From contig CM059189.1 in NCBI GenBank assembly GCA_030323885.1, positions 43,553,428-43,617,427 of the forward strand: DNA of 64,000 nt, read 5' to 3'. The position numbers and the translations under genes are program-made. A model generated the notes under the pieces. The model worked only from the letters and a program-made list of their open reading frames with translations. It searched no databases and was not told the DNA's origin. This stretch comes from Branchipolynoe longqiensis (Eukaryota; Annelida; Polychaeta; Phyllodocida; Polynoidae). Positions 39,801 through 53,400 of this stretch are shown here, piece by piece; within the stretch, counting starts at the first letter, position 1, and each line of letters opens with the position of its first letter.

Positions 39801-42800
39801 TAATTGGGTGAATTATAGTCTACGCTGATGCGGATTCCGAGGGACACCAGTTTGACAGGGACACTTCCATTCAAATGCATTGTTAACTGCCGTGAGCAAA
39901 TCTTCATACAGAAGAAGTCAAATATCTCCCAAATTACACCATCTAGAAACAAATCGTTTGGTACACATATAGAAAACATCTTTACCATAAAGACTATATT
40001 AAATTTATAAGGTTAGGGTTCTTGAATTCTATTATTTTTGAATAAAACTAACGTTTTGCACTGCGCGTAGCGTCAAACTCAAGGCATTGTCAATGGCCGT
40101 AAGCAATCTTCATACAGAAAATACACAAGAAGTCAAATATCTCTGGTGTCCCTCGGAATCTGCAACACCGCCTCTCACACGCCCCTCCCCCTCCATCGCT
40201 CCTCCTTCCTCCCCCCCCCACCCCCCGCCCCCTCAGACACAGGTACAACAAACCCCCACAGATAACACGGTTTCGATCAACTCGGAACAGCGGACGGACG
40301 CTTTAGCTGGTGTTATTGTAAAACAGAAAAACCTCTCTGAATCGACCGACCATGGGACCGACTTTAATTTGTTTAAATGGTCCATTTAGGGAGGTGGTTA
40401 ATTTAGGGAGTTTTTGTTGTTGTTACAATGGTATTTCATGGGTGACCGTTTGGGACCCAAATAAAGCGATCAATATAGGGGAGTGGTCGATCTGTGGAGG
40501 TGGTCGGTTCGAGAGGTTTGACTGTACTGTACTTATGAGTGTTCATTGCGGGATAAATATGACACAAGACCACCTGGGAATCGCCAGATCCTGCATCGTC
40601 TACTTTCCCCAGATAGATTTATAGATGAGTCTTAGGAAGTTACAAATACAATCACATAATGCAGTCACACATACATAGATAAGATAGGTTCACCAGCCAT
40701 CCTGGTCATGGATCCAATGTCAAGCATACGACGGTTAACATGCACAGTATCCTGCTCATGGAACCAATAAATAGTATAGGACGCTCAACACGTACAGTAT
40801 CCTGGTCATGACACCAATGTCAAGGATGGAGTACTCAGGAAATACAGTATCCTGGTCTTGACACCAATGTCAACCATGCAGCGTTAGTATATGCAGCATC
40901 CTGGTCATGGAACCAGTGTCAAGTGCACAACATTCAACATGTACATAATCCTGTCATGGACCTAATATCAAATATCCTGGTCATCACCAATGAAAAGAGG
41001 TGGGACAGCAGTTCTTTGTAAACATATGGAGCAACATAGCCTAAAGTGGGACTCAAACCCACATTTCTGCCATTCAGGCACTAACATCCGATCAGTGGAG
41101 CACATGCACTCAATGCTGTGAGCTGTATTATTAAACATTATGTCTATCGCTTTCCTCCACAAATAATTAATACTGTCCCATCATCCTAATAAATGCATCA
41201 GGAAACTTTAAATTGTGTAAATAACTGTAATGTCGCATAGCCAGAAGACCAGTGCTGACAAAATTGTTCATGCTGTTTCGATAACTCACAGAACTATGCA
41301 CAAACATATAATTTAAAACAAAGAAATCTTTGGAAACTCCCCGATTTTACAGAAATTATTGATAAAGGAAATCAATTTATATGGATTAGGACTACTACTG
41401 CACGCTGGGGAAACAAGTGCATGCGCTTAACCGCTATAAGCAGATTAAACGAACAATCACTTTTATATATATATATAAGATAGTCGTGGTAGGTTAGGGT
41501 GGGTGGGCCCTGACCCATGACTATCCAAGGCTAGTACCTCGGGAAAACACCAGTTATCCATCATCTGTACCCAGGTAAGATTCGTATAACTATACTATTT
41601 TACCTCGGTGCTACGCCTCTGGCTACTAGTAGCCCAGGGAGACTTTTACGTAATCTCATTTTTTATCCTTTTATACTTTAATGTTGTAACCATACTATGT
41701 ATATATGAGGGCAAAATTTAATTTTGTTTCTCACCTGTCTGTTGGTGAGTAGGCGTATCACCAGACCGCTTCATTTTTCTAGTCATTTGTTGTAATGTTT
41801 TGCAAACGATCTAGCCGTCTTCCACCCAGCATGTGCAAGGATTCTCTTGACCATTAGATTCCTAATTGTCTTGCCATGGAGACCATGGCTCCATGCGTTG
41901 AGTGAGACGCATAGCGTCCAGTGTTGACGCCTGCTTCTTTAAGCACCTTGCTAGTCCATCTTGCGAGTGTGTCTCTCGAGATAGCTTTATGTGGCTTTAT
42001 AAAGCTGATTAGAAATTGTCTGGAATTTCTAATTCCATGTGACTTGGATATATAAGCCCTAATGGCTGAAACTACACATATCCGTTTATCCTCCGGAAAA
42101 CTATTTACATGTACTGTGGACAGTGGGTCCCTGCGTGATTTGATTTTGGCAATGTCTCTAAATCAAATGTAGCTTCATCCTTATCTATTTCTAGTCCATC
42201 CAGTGAGAGTGCCACAATCATTTGGCCTGTGTGTCCTGTAACTAGCAGTAAAAGAACTGCTAATTTAAATCCTTGTTCCTTCATTGATAAATGTCTATTG
42301 CTAGGCCATGACTTAAATAACTTGAATACTATTGACACATACCAAAACCTATTATATTTTGTTTTGGGTGTGTTACTTTCATACACCGATCTAATGAACC
42401 AGTGTACCAACTGATGTTTTCCATTCGTTCGTCCATCTATTCTTGGTAGAATAATCGATAACGCACATCTCGCTGTGTTAATTGCACCAAATCCTAATGC
42501 TTCATCTTCTCAAATTCTTAGAAATCTTAACATTTGGGCTATTGTAGGTTTTAATAGTTTGACTCCTTTAAGAAGGCAATGAAGTCCCCATTTCTTTAAA
42601 TAACTTGTGTATAATTTCACCGTTCCTTTCCTCCAGGCATGTGAAATAAGGCTTTCTTCTGTTATTTTGTCTAAACCAAATTGTTCTAAATGCTTTCTTA
42701 GAAAAGGAATGCCAAAAGGGTTGTTGTCGACACATCTCTGTGGACTGTTACTGGTCCTTGACATTGAAGGTTGGGAATCTGATCATGTCCTTTGCTGCTG

Positions 42801-45800
42801 ATGTTATTGTCGCTAGCCACGGTTTTGTTTCCCATGCTGGTACTATGAGTACTGCATGAGTGTGATCCATCTTGATCTTTCTGGCCACTCTGCTAATAAT
42901 GCTGAATGGGGGTAATATGTAATAGAACTTAGTATTCCAAATTAATGAGAATGCATCTACTCTCCAGGCTTCTGGCTCTGGATGCCAAAATACATATTTT
43001 GTTAATTTTTTGTTATTGCGTGATGCGAAAAGATCAATATCTGGCTTGCCCCATTTGTGACAAATGTTGTAAAAAATATTCTGATACAAAGACCATTCTA
43101 AATGGGTGTGGAAGTGTCGGCTTTTCCTGTCAGCCTGGAATATGTGCTACTGTTAGCCATATTTTGTGTTTCTCTGCCAAATCCCAAATGAGTTTAGCCA
43201 GATAGCTACATGGTTTGGAACGAGTCCCTCCCATATTACGAATGTAAGCCATAGCTGTAGTATTATCTGTTAGAACTCTTATATGATTTTTAGGGATGTG
43301 AATCAAACTACGGAGTCCTAGATAAATGGCTCTAAGCTCTAAAACACTGATGTGGTCAGAGATTTCATCTTCCATCCAACGGCCAGCTGTTGCCTGTTGG
43401 TTGGTCTCTATGGGCCCCCCAGCCTTCCAATGAAGCATCTGTTGTAACTGTAGTGTTAGGCTCTCCCATCCTAATAGGGTTGGGTGAGTTGTTAATGTGT
43501 GAAAACCACCAGATTATATCATTTTGGCTTTCCTGCGAAATTGTCATGGGTCACCCGAAGTTTCCTTTCGTGCGTGCCAGTGCCAAGTTTTTATCTATCT
43601 TTAGAGAATTGATATGAGCCTTGCCATATAGAATAGCTGGTGCATAGGCTATCGTTATTCCTATGAATACTGCGACTAGTCATATTTTTGGTTTGTTCAA
43701 TTGTAGTAATTGATTTGCTGTTGTGAATTTATCAACTTTTTGTTCTGTTAATGAAATGGTCATTTCTGTGGTATCAATAAACAAACCCAAAAATTTTAAT
43801 TTGTTTGTTGTTTGTTGTCGTTAGTACTGATTTACTTACACAAAAGAACTAAAGTAAAGCTACTAGAAAACAGAAGTTTAATCCACCTAAAAACATTAGC
43901 ATATGGATATAGCCAAGACATTAAGCGTCTAACCCAACCACTAAGGGACACCAGAGCAAGCAAGGCACCACTACTAAGACAGACCAGAAGCCAGATCAAA
44001 GCCCATGAAAGGAGCACACTGGAAATGGCCGCCAAGGCATGGAATGCGCAAACGGTGAAAGAAAGACAAATCCCTGACCTAAAAACGTACAAAAAATATC
44101 TGTGCAAAATAAAAACTGGGAACCCCAACTGAACTGCACCACAAGGGGGCAGGTGATATGTCACGGCCCACCAACTGGACAGCCCAGGGTGGGATAACCG
44201 TAAATATAAAAGCCAGATAACATATCCAACAAGATAAATCAAATCAATTTCAAACAAACATAACTCAACCACCTATTACGTACAAGCCTATGGACATGTA
44301 AATAAAATAGGCTAGTATAGAATTAAGTAGAAAAAAGCGGAAAACTCTTCCCAAGAAAACCCCAAAACACTAACATAGAATCTTAAGAAAACAACTAACA
44401 TAGTAATAAGAATAGAACAAAAATACAATGCCAAGAGGGCCCAAAAAAAACTAACATAGACTACTAAACGTACCAACAGACTATCTATCTGCTACTGAAA
44501 TGCAGACAATCAAATAACTTATCAGCAGCTACTGTTTGGTAAGACAACACCAACACTACAGCTGGCCAGCATTGAAAACAAGCCTGGGTACCCAGGCTTA
44601 CATGCTATGGACAGAATAAATACAGCCTCAATTAAAAAAAAAAAAAAAAAAAATGTATGTAGAATCCTAATTTTGTAAACATTACACATAATTTGTCTTC
44701 TGCTGTCTGGCATTGTTGTTGTGCTTGCATGACAATAAATGAATCATCAATGTATGGAAACATAATATGTCGTTCCCTAGCCATCATGGAAAAGATTTGT
44801 TTAAGTAACCTTGTGAAAACGTGTGGACAGCAAGCCAGTCCATTCGGCATACAAGTGAACTCATAAAGTTTGCCTTTCCAAAAGAATCTTAGATACTTTC
44901 GATCAAGTTTATAAATGGGTACTGTGTAGTATGCATATTTAAGATCAACGCTGGCTAGCCAGGAGCCTTGTGGGACTAAGTATCTTGCTGTGTCTAACGA
45001 AAACATTTTTAAATGTTTGTATTCTACGAATTTGCTAAATAACGCTAGATCTAAAATTGGTCTAACATCTCCATTTGGTTTTGGTCTTAAGAAAATATTG
45101 GAGATGAATTCCCCAGTAACGTGTAGTGCTGGTTCTATAATGCCTTTTTCACAAAACTTAAGGATTTTGATTGCCTAATGCTTCATGTTCTGAACCGTGA
45201 AATCAGTAAGGGAAAGGTATACTATTTTGAATAGGTTCTTCTATCAATGGGATCCTTACCCCTTCAGATAGGCTAAGGATAGTTAGACTATCTGTAACTT
45301 TATTCCATTCTAAAAGACAGTTATTGATATTACCAGCTTGAAATGTATTGCTTACTGGTGTTTGAGTTGCCACTTCTATTTGTTCCTGGACGGGGGAATG
45401 GCTTCTGGGCATTAAACTCCCTTGTGAAGGGCCTGTTCCCGTCGTTCCAGCCAAACGACTGCCTCTGGCCCCTTCCCCTGGCCTGGAAGCTAAAGTTTGT
45501 CCCGAACTGGCCTCCTCATTGGCTGGTTCGTCGGTTTAGAAAATCCTGCCTCATCTTGAAGAAGTTGGAATTGGCATCCGGCGACTTCTTGTTGTCCGTT
45601 CCCATGTGTTTGCCGCACTTGGAACTGGTCTCCACTTGTTTAAACAAGTACTGGAGCGGACTGCCAAACATCTTGGTTTTGTCTAGTGGCTTTCCCTTGA
45701 TGGGCTTTGGTGCAAGGAATAGTGTATATTCCTTCCCATCGTTATCCGTGATTTTCTTGGACCTAGCCACCTCATTGCCTGGGTCAGTGTAGACCGCCTT

Positions 45801-47387
45801 GAATATGTTCTCGAATCTCCTGTATGAGAGGAAGTTGCTTGTTGCTGTAAGCAGAGCAATCCCCCCATTCATGTCATCACTCAACTTGTTCTCCGCCATC
45901 ATTCTGTTTGCTATGGGCGCGATGGCTGTCAGCGCCGAGAGTACCCCTTTGTGTACTGTATGGAGCACTGCCTCAAACATTTTGCGCTCCTTGCTGAGCT
46001 TCACTTCTGGATCCATTTCCTTGATGGCAGATTCCGGGATCCCTTTGATCCTCATTAACTTTTTGGCCATCTTGATGATCACTTCGGCCAGCTTAAATGT
46101 GTTGAAGTGCCCCTGAATGGTCTTCCTCATAAGCGTCGTGATGTAGATCTTTTTGCGCCTCTGCACCTTGCACTTCTCCATTTCCTTTCCACAGGATTTA
46201 GCTATTTTCCCGTGTGTTTGGTGTCTGAGTCAGAGCTTGTCGATGAAGCGTCTGACGAAGAGTCACAGGAGAAAGATTTGTGTTTCCTCCCCTTCTTAGT
46301 CTTCTTGCTCTTCTTCACGAGGGGCTTCTTTTTGCGGGCCCTCGTGTACTCATGCCCTTCGGAGGAGTGGTCTCTTTTCTTATGCTTGCGTTTACGTGCC
46401 GACACAAACACCACCTCCTATGACTCGTCGTCAGACGACGCCTGATCTTCTGATAGATCCTCCCATTCAGACTCGTCAGAATCCAGTGTGACCGTAGTCC
46501 GCTTTTTCTTGGAGGCAGCCGCTCTTGAAGGTAGCATTTCCTCCATTTTCTGTTGAACCAGTCTAGCGACTTGTTCGTCCAGATCAGCTGGGCTGGGGCC
46601 GGTATTGTACCCCCCCCCCCAGCCTCCTCAGAATCTCTTTTTTTTGCCGAAGGCGACCTTTGTACCCCTGCCAGTGGTGAGCTATCTTCATCAGCACTGA
46701 GCACATGAGATGCCTCTGCCTTACTACACTTCGTAGCCATGGCTCCAAGCTGTGAGTAAAAACAAAACCCCATAATTAGGCATTGTCTTAGGCTGAATAT
46801 CACACTGATAATTAGAGTATAATTATACGAGGTGTGTATGGTTAACCAACCGATCCAAACGAGGGGTAGGGACCAATGTAGCGGTACCCTCCCACACTCT
46901 AAGTATCTATAAACTTCTCCCGCCTGTGGCTTTCTTCGCCAACAAGTTGAAGAAAATACTATAGGACTCAGAGGTACGCCTTAATGAGAATAATAATAAT
47001 TGGGGAATCTTAGAGAAACCCAGGGAATGAATCCCTAGCGATGTAACGGGCTCCTGCCAAACATCTCTCCATTCGGCAACAGGTGGCTTAATTAATAACC
47101 GAACAATGGGGGCATTGTTCTAACGATCATGTCAAATACGATCGAAACTAACCTGTAAAACAGTAATCACTGTTTCAAAAACTTTGTACCTGAATGCTAA
47201 CATGAACTGAACCAACATATCAAGTTTAAAAGATACTAACCTGTCTGGTTTTGTAGTAAATGTAGAAAAACTGCAGGAGCTGCTCACAAGACGTCCTCCC
47301 GCTGTGAGCTGATTACGACCAATTTCTGGACCAGGATGTGCTTCCTTCTCCCTGGGCTACGAGTAGCCACAGGCGTAGTACCAAGGT

Positions 47388-47428
<41 letters not shown>

Positions 47429-50400
47429 AGTTGGCCCGAAGTAAACAAATAACAATAAGTTAACATTGACCGTCCGAGTGGGTCTGGAGGCGATAACGAC
47501 CAGACACAGCTGGCATACAAGTGTCAAAGCCTATGACTAGTGGTTTCGGTGTGGCCGAATCTGGAACTACATGCAGCATGCAGTAGAGCCTAGATAAATG
47601 GTATATAATAATAGAGCAAACTGAAGAGAGTTAGTGTCCTTGTTTATATTCCCATAATAGATTATAGAGCATATATATATATATACATATATATATACAT
47701 ATATATATATAAATATTTGATGAATAAAATTGCAATTACATTTGTTTTTTAAACTGAAGCAACCAATCTTCCCACGTAAGAGACAGACCCCTTCCTTGCA
47801 CCCTGGCATGGTGGGTGTTGGCGTGTGGAGTAGCTAAGACTGACTTACCAGGACCTGTGCGTAGAGTGTGGGTTCGACGTGCCCATCGACGCTGTCGTCA
47901 AAGCCCATCATGCTGTTGGAGTGCGGCATTGGGATGTTCTTGAAGAAGTCGGCGATCATCTGGATCTTCTCGTCGGATAAGTGCAACTTGAGCACAGATA
48001 ACTTCGCCTCCAACTTTTGTCTGAAGATTTGAAGGAAGCAACAGCGTTAAATCCGAGATTAAAAAAGTAAACGAAAAGATTTGAAAAAATATTGCTCAAA
48101 TACGAGTCTTAAAAGAAAAAAGAAATAATATTGTTCAAATAAGCTTAAAATACACACACTATTAAAATAAAACCTTAATCACAAGACCTGTGAAATTAAT
48201 CTTGTCTGCAAACTTCATCTTGCTATTGAAAATCACTATAATTCCAGATAGCCTTCCAAGATGGCGGTACATAACCAACCCTACATGCAAGAGCAAACAG
48301 GGTTCCGAGAACCGGACTACAGGTGTCACTGCTACTGACTACTGCGCCGCGTTCAGGGTCCGTCTCAGAGGTGCCTCGGAGGCGGCCTTGACGTCACGCT
48401 AGTTTGAACTGCATTTAGTTGTGGGCCACCTCGAAAATGGCGGCCTCCATAGGCGGCAGCCATTTGCAATGAAAAGGAAGCACTCTGATTGGCTGAAATC
48501 ACTGAATACGGCGGCCATTTTTGAGGCACTTTTCATCTCCTGTCTCCGAGACGCACCCTGAATGGAAATAAGCCAAAAAGCATCGCCGAGACATCTCTGA
48601 GACGCATCCTGAATGCGGCCCAGGTGTCACAAGAGTGAGTTCCAAATCCAGCCGTTGGTGGCGCCATGAGTAGTAAAAGTAAAAACAAATAACATCAAAA
48701 TGTCGGTTTTACATGACCGGAAGTGAGTTCCAAATCCAGCCGTTAGTGGCGCCATGGTTATGATTCCCCATGGTTGCCGGTCCCATGGGCACCAAAAGAT
48801 GCTTAGATGTTGTTGTTGTTGTTGTTGTTTAATGTTGCACAGTCCAATGATTTTGAGTTTCTGCCATCTTTCTGAGATAAATATATTAAATTGATTTGAC
48901 GTCACTTTAGTTTGAAGTAACTTTTGTTTTAAATGGCTAACTTTTCACATATTTGAAGTGTAAATATGTCAAAATCACACCAAAACACCATAGTCGTCTA
49001 CAATAACAGGTACTATCAAATTGGCTCAGTATTACATACTATTTGGCAACAACGACTTAATAAGTGCATCAGTATCTAATGCTAGGTACACACCTACCGT
49101 TTTTCCACACCCACCTACCGTATACGATCTAAAACTCCCCAAAAGTCATGAGGTGTGCACGCCGCTAGCACACCTACCGATTGCGATTCGCGACTTAAAA
49201 CTCAATTTTAGGGCTAAAAGCGCTTCCTTACGATTGCGATTCGCGATTCGAAAAATGAATCGGCACATTTTCAGTTTTAAGCGGGTCAGGTCGGGTCGCG
49301 AGTTTTAGTGCGCGAGTCGTAAACGGTAGGTGTGTACCTAGCATAAGTTAGATATGTAGAATCAAATGTAGATAATTGCTTTGGTTTTGAAAAAAATTGA
49401 TGCTTCATCGGACTATGCAGCTTTAAACGCAAAGATTTAAAAAAAAAAACTTACTGTGGGAGCTGCTTGTAGTCGGCCTTGACCGTGTTGAAGAAGGACA
49501 GCTGCATACCCACACTGGGAAGCACGTGGTGTTCAGAATCAGGCTGAGTCTGCGCAGTGTGCCAGTCGTCGCCTGCACCAATCAGAAGCGAGAGCCTGGC
49601 GTTACGAGCGAGAGTATACAATTCATAGGTCTAAGTAAGTTTGTGGCCTGCGATTATCATTTGTGATCTATACAGGATCCTGCGATTATTATTTGTTCAT
49701 TTATATCTGAGTTAGGGTCCTGTGGTTATTTGTTAGATCTATACCTGAGTTTGGGTCCTGTAGTTATTAGTGCTAATCCTGTGATTATTATTTATTAATC
49801 TATATCTAAGTTAGGGTACTATGATTATTATTTGTTGATCTATATCTGAGTTAGGGTCCTGTGATTATTATTTGTTAATCTATATTTGAGTTAGGGTACT
49901 GTGATTATTTGTTAATCTATATTTGAGTTAGGACCCTGTGATTATTATGTGTTGATCTATATTTGAGTTAGGACCCTGTGATTATTATTTGTTGATCTAT
50001 ATTTGAGTTAGGACCCTGTGATTATTATGTGTTGATCTATATTTGAGTTAGGACCCTGTGATTATTATTTGTTGACCAATATCTGAGTTAGGGTCCTGTG
50101 ATTATTATTTGTTGATCTATATTTGAGTTAGGACCCTGTGATTATTATTTGTTGATCTATATTTGAGTTAGGACCCTGTGATTATTATGTGTTGATCTAT
50201 ATTTGAGTTAGGACCCTGTGATTATTATTTGTTGATCTATATTTGAATTAGGACCCTGTGATTATTATTTGTTGATCTATATTTGAGTTAGGACCCTGTG
50301 ATTATTATTTGTTGATCTATATTTGAGTTAGGACCCTGTGATTATTATGTGTTGATCTATATTTGAGTTAGGACCCTGTGATTATTATTTGTTGACCAAT

Positions 50401-53400
50401 ATCCGAGTTAGGGTCCTGTGATTATTATTTGTTGATCTATATAGGACCCTGTGATTATTATTTGTTGATCGATATCTGAGTTAGGGTACTGTGATTATTA
50501 TTTGTTAATCTATATCTGAGTTAGGGTACTGTGATTATTATTTGTGAATCTATATTTGAGATAGGACCCTGTGATTATTATTATTTGTAAATCTATATTT
50601 GAGTTAGGGTCCTGTGATTATTATTTCTTAATCAATACCTGAGTTAGGATCCGGAAAGTAATATTTGTTCATTTATATCTGAGATAGGGTCCTGTGATTA
50701 TTATTTCTTAATCTATATCTAAGTTTGGGTCCTGCAATTATTATTTGTTCCTGACGCTGGTTACTGGTGCTGGTTACTGATGCTGGTTAGTGGTGCGGGT
50801 TACTAACGCTGTGTAAAATATTCCGATATACAACAGGGGGGACTATACAATAAAGATAGAATGCTTGCCCTTCCCTTACTCTCTTCTTGTCTGTAGCGTA
50901 TTTCCCTACAGGCTACTTGCAGAGTCACAGATCCGGTTACCAACTCTACAGCTGGTTACAGACGCTGGTTATTGGTACCGGCTACTAATGCTGGTTACTG
51001 GTGCCGGTTAATGAGGCTGGTTACTGGTACCGATTACTAACGCTGGTTACTGAAGCTGGTCATTATTCTTCCGCTCTCCCTACCTTCCTTCCCTGAATGT
51101 TTAACGACACCATTCTAAGAGACAATATCATCATGCTGCTCTTTAATGTAGCCTGTTCCCGGTCAAATCTTGTAGCTCTGTTATCATGGCCTGTTTCTGG
51201 TAAAATCTTGCAGCTCTGTTATCATGTAGCCGGTTTCTGGTAAAATCTTGTAGCTCTGTTATCATGTAGCCTCTTTCCAGTCAAATCTTGTAGCTCTGTT
51301 ATCATGTAGCCTGTTTCTGGTAAAATCTTGCAGCTGTGTTATCATGTAGCCTGTTTCTAGTAAAATCATGTAGCTCTGTTATCATGTAGCCTTCTGGTGA
51401 AATCGCATAGCTTCATCATCTAGCCTGTTTTTGGTAAAAATCATGTAGCATTATCATGTAACTTGTTTTTGGTAAAATCATGTACCTTTGTTATCAAGTA
51501 GCCTGTTTCTGGTAAAATCATGTAGCTCTGTTATCATGTAGCCTTTTTCTGGTAAAATCACGTAGCTCTGTTATCATGTAGCCTATTTTTGGCAAAATCG
51601 TGTATCTTTGTTATCAAATAGCCTGCTTCTGGCAATATCGTGTATCTTTGTTATCAAGTAGCCTGTTTCTGGTAAAAATCATATCGCTTTATCATGCAGC
51701 CTGTTCTTAGTAAAAAATCATATGGATATATCGTGTAGCCTGTTTTGGGTCAAATTTTATAGCTTTATAATGTAGCCTGTTTTTGGTAGAATCATACAGC
51801 TCTGTTATCACAGAGCCTCTTTCTGGCGAGGTGTGTCACCGGGGAGAATCCTACCTGAGTCCGCCAGGAGAACCTTCACATCAGTGATGTTGATGTTGAA
51901 CTTATCGTACAGCCGCGACTCTATTTCCGACATGGTACACTCCTGAGAACCAAGCATGAGCATATATTGTATCAAACTGACGCAATGTGAATCATCGCAT
52001 ACTTAGTTCATTCATACATGCCTTTATACATCCATACAGTATTTTTGTTCATCTCTAATAATAATAATATAAAACTCTATAATCATTTATTGATTTTTTT
52101 TCCATTATCTGGACGTTTTTCGATTAATTATCAACTAAACAAATACCTATATTTTTTAATTATGAAGCGATAATAATAATAATAATGATAATAATAAATA
52201 TGTATTTCTACGTGATCATTGTACATACAAGTTGATATTTACATCAGTAATATTTCACATGAATAAGGATAAAGCAGAAGTACAATACTTATGAGGCGTT
52301 TTCCCCAGTTAAAAAATAACACATATACATTACTAATACTATAAAAATATATAATGATATATAATATACTATAAAATATAGAATGACAACAGGCTTGACT
52401 CACGTGAAGTGACATGTTTTTGGGTTGAAGTTCACTCTCCACTTTCAGTTTTCCAAAGTCGATGACAATGACGTTGCCGCCTCTGCAAAGTAAGCAGCTT
52501 ACAATTGTTTTTTTGTTTTATTTTAGAATTTAAAAAAAAAAGAAAAAATCTATTTAAATAAAGATCTATTACCCGCGCACGAGTACTGGTCTTCCGGTCA
52601 TATTACAATACAGTTATTTGACAATGTGCTCATTGTGCTGTGGAAAAGATATTATAGAGGATTTCTACCACCAACCTGCCCTCTGGTGGCAATGGCATGA
52701 ACTGAAGTTACAGATAACAGCTTAATGTGCGGCATACCCTGTGGCAATGTGTGGCAGGTCCCGTGGAATAGATATTATAGAGGATTTCTACCACCAACCT
52801 GCCCTCTGGTGGCAGTGGCATGAACTGAAGTTACAGATAACAGCTTAATGTCCGGCATACCCTGTGGCAATGTGCGGCATATCCTGTGGAAAAGCCATTA
52901 TAGAGGATTTCTACCACCAACCTGCCCTCTGGTGGCAGTGGCATGAACTGAAGTTACAGATAACAGCTTAATGTGCGGCATACCTGTGGCAATGTGTGGC
53001 AGGTCCTGTGGAATAGATATTATAGAGGATTTCTACCACCAACCTGCCCTCTGGTGGCAGTGGCATGAACTGAAGTTACAGATAACAGCTTAATGTGCAG
53101 CATACCCTGCGGCAATGTGCGGCAGATCCCATGGAATAGATATTATAGAGGATTTCTACCACCAACCTGCCCTCTGGTGGCAGTGGCATGAGCTGAAGTT
53201 ACAGATAACAGCTTAATGTCCGGCATACCCTGTGGCAATGTGCGGCATATCCTATGGAAAAGCCATTATAGAGGATTGCTACCACCACCCGGCCCTCTGG
53301 TGGCAGTGGCATCAACTTACAGGTAGCAAGCAGTTCAGTGAGCACCATACCTTGTGGAAAAAAGGTATTTGGACCACAAACCTGCCCTCTGGTGCAAGTG

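Larger units (their letters stand above)
41465..47430 (-). mobile_element. DIRS-type tyrosine-recombinase retrotransposon, degenerate and interrupted
   Basis: A minus-strand element has gag (about 46741-45200), reverse transcriptase (about 45450-43550), RNase H (about 43550-43130), a DIRS linker domain and a tyrosine recombinase (about 42760-41870). Inverted repeats of about 46 bp with few mismatches (41597-41643, and 47347-47392 complemented) lie near the ends, as DIRS elements have. Stops and frameshifts are present throughout, and a LINE splits the polymerase at 43802-44653. TA repeats cap both ends. It lies in the 17-kb intron between exons 7 and 8 in the same orientation as the gene. Confidence 0.88.
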
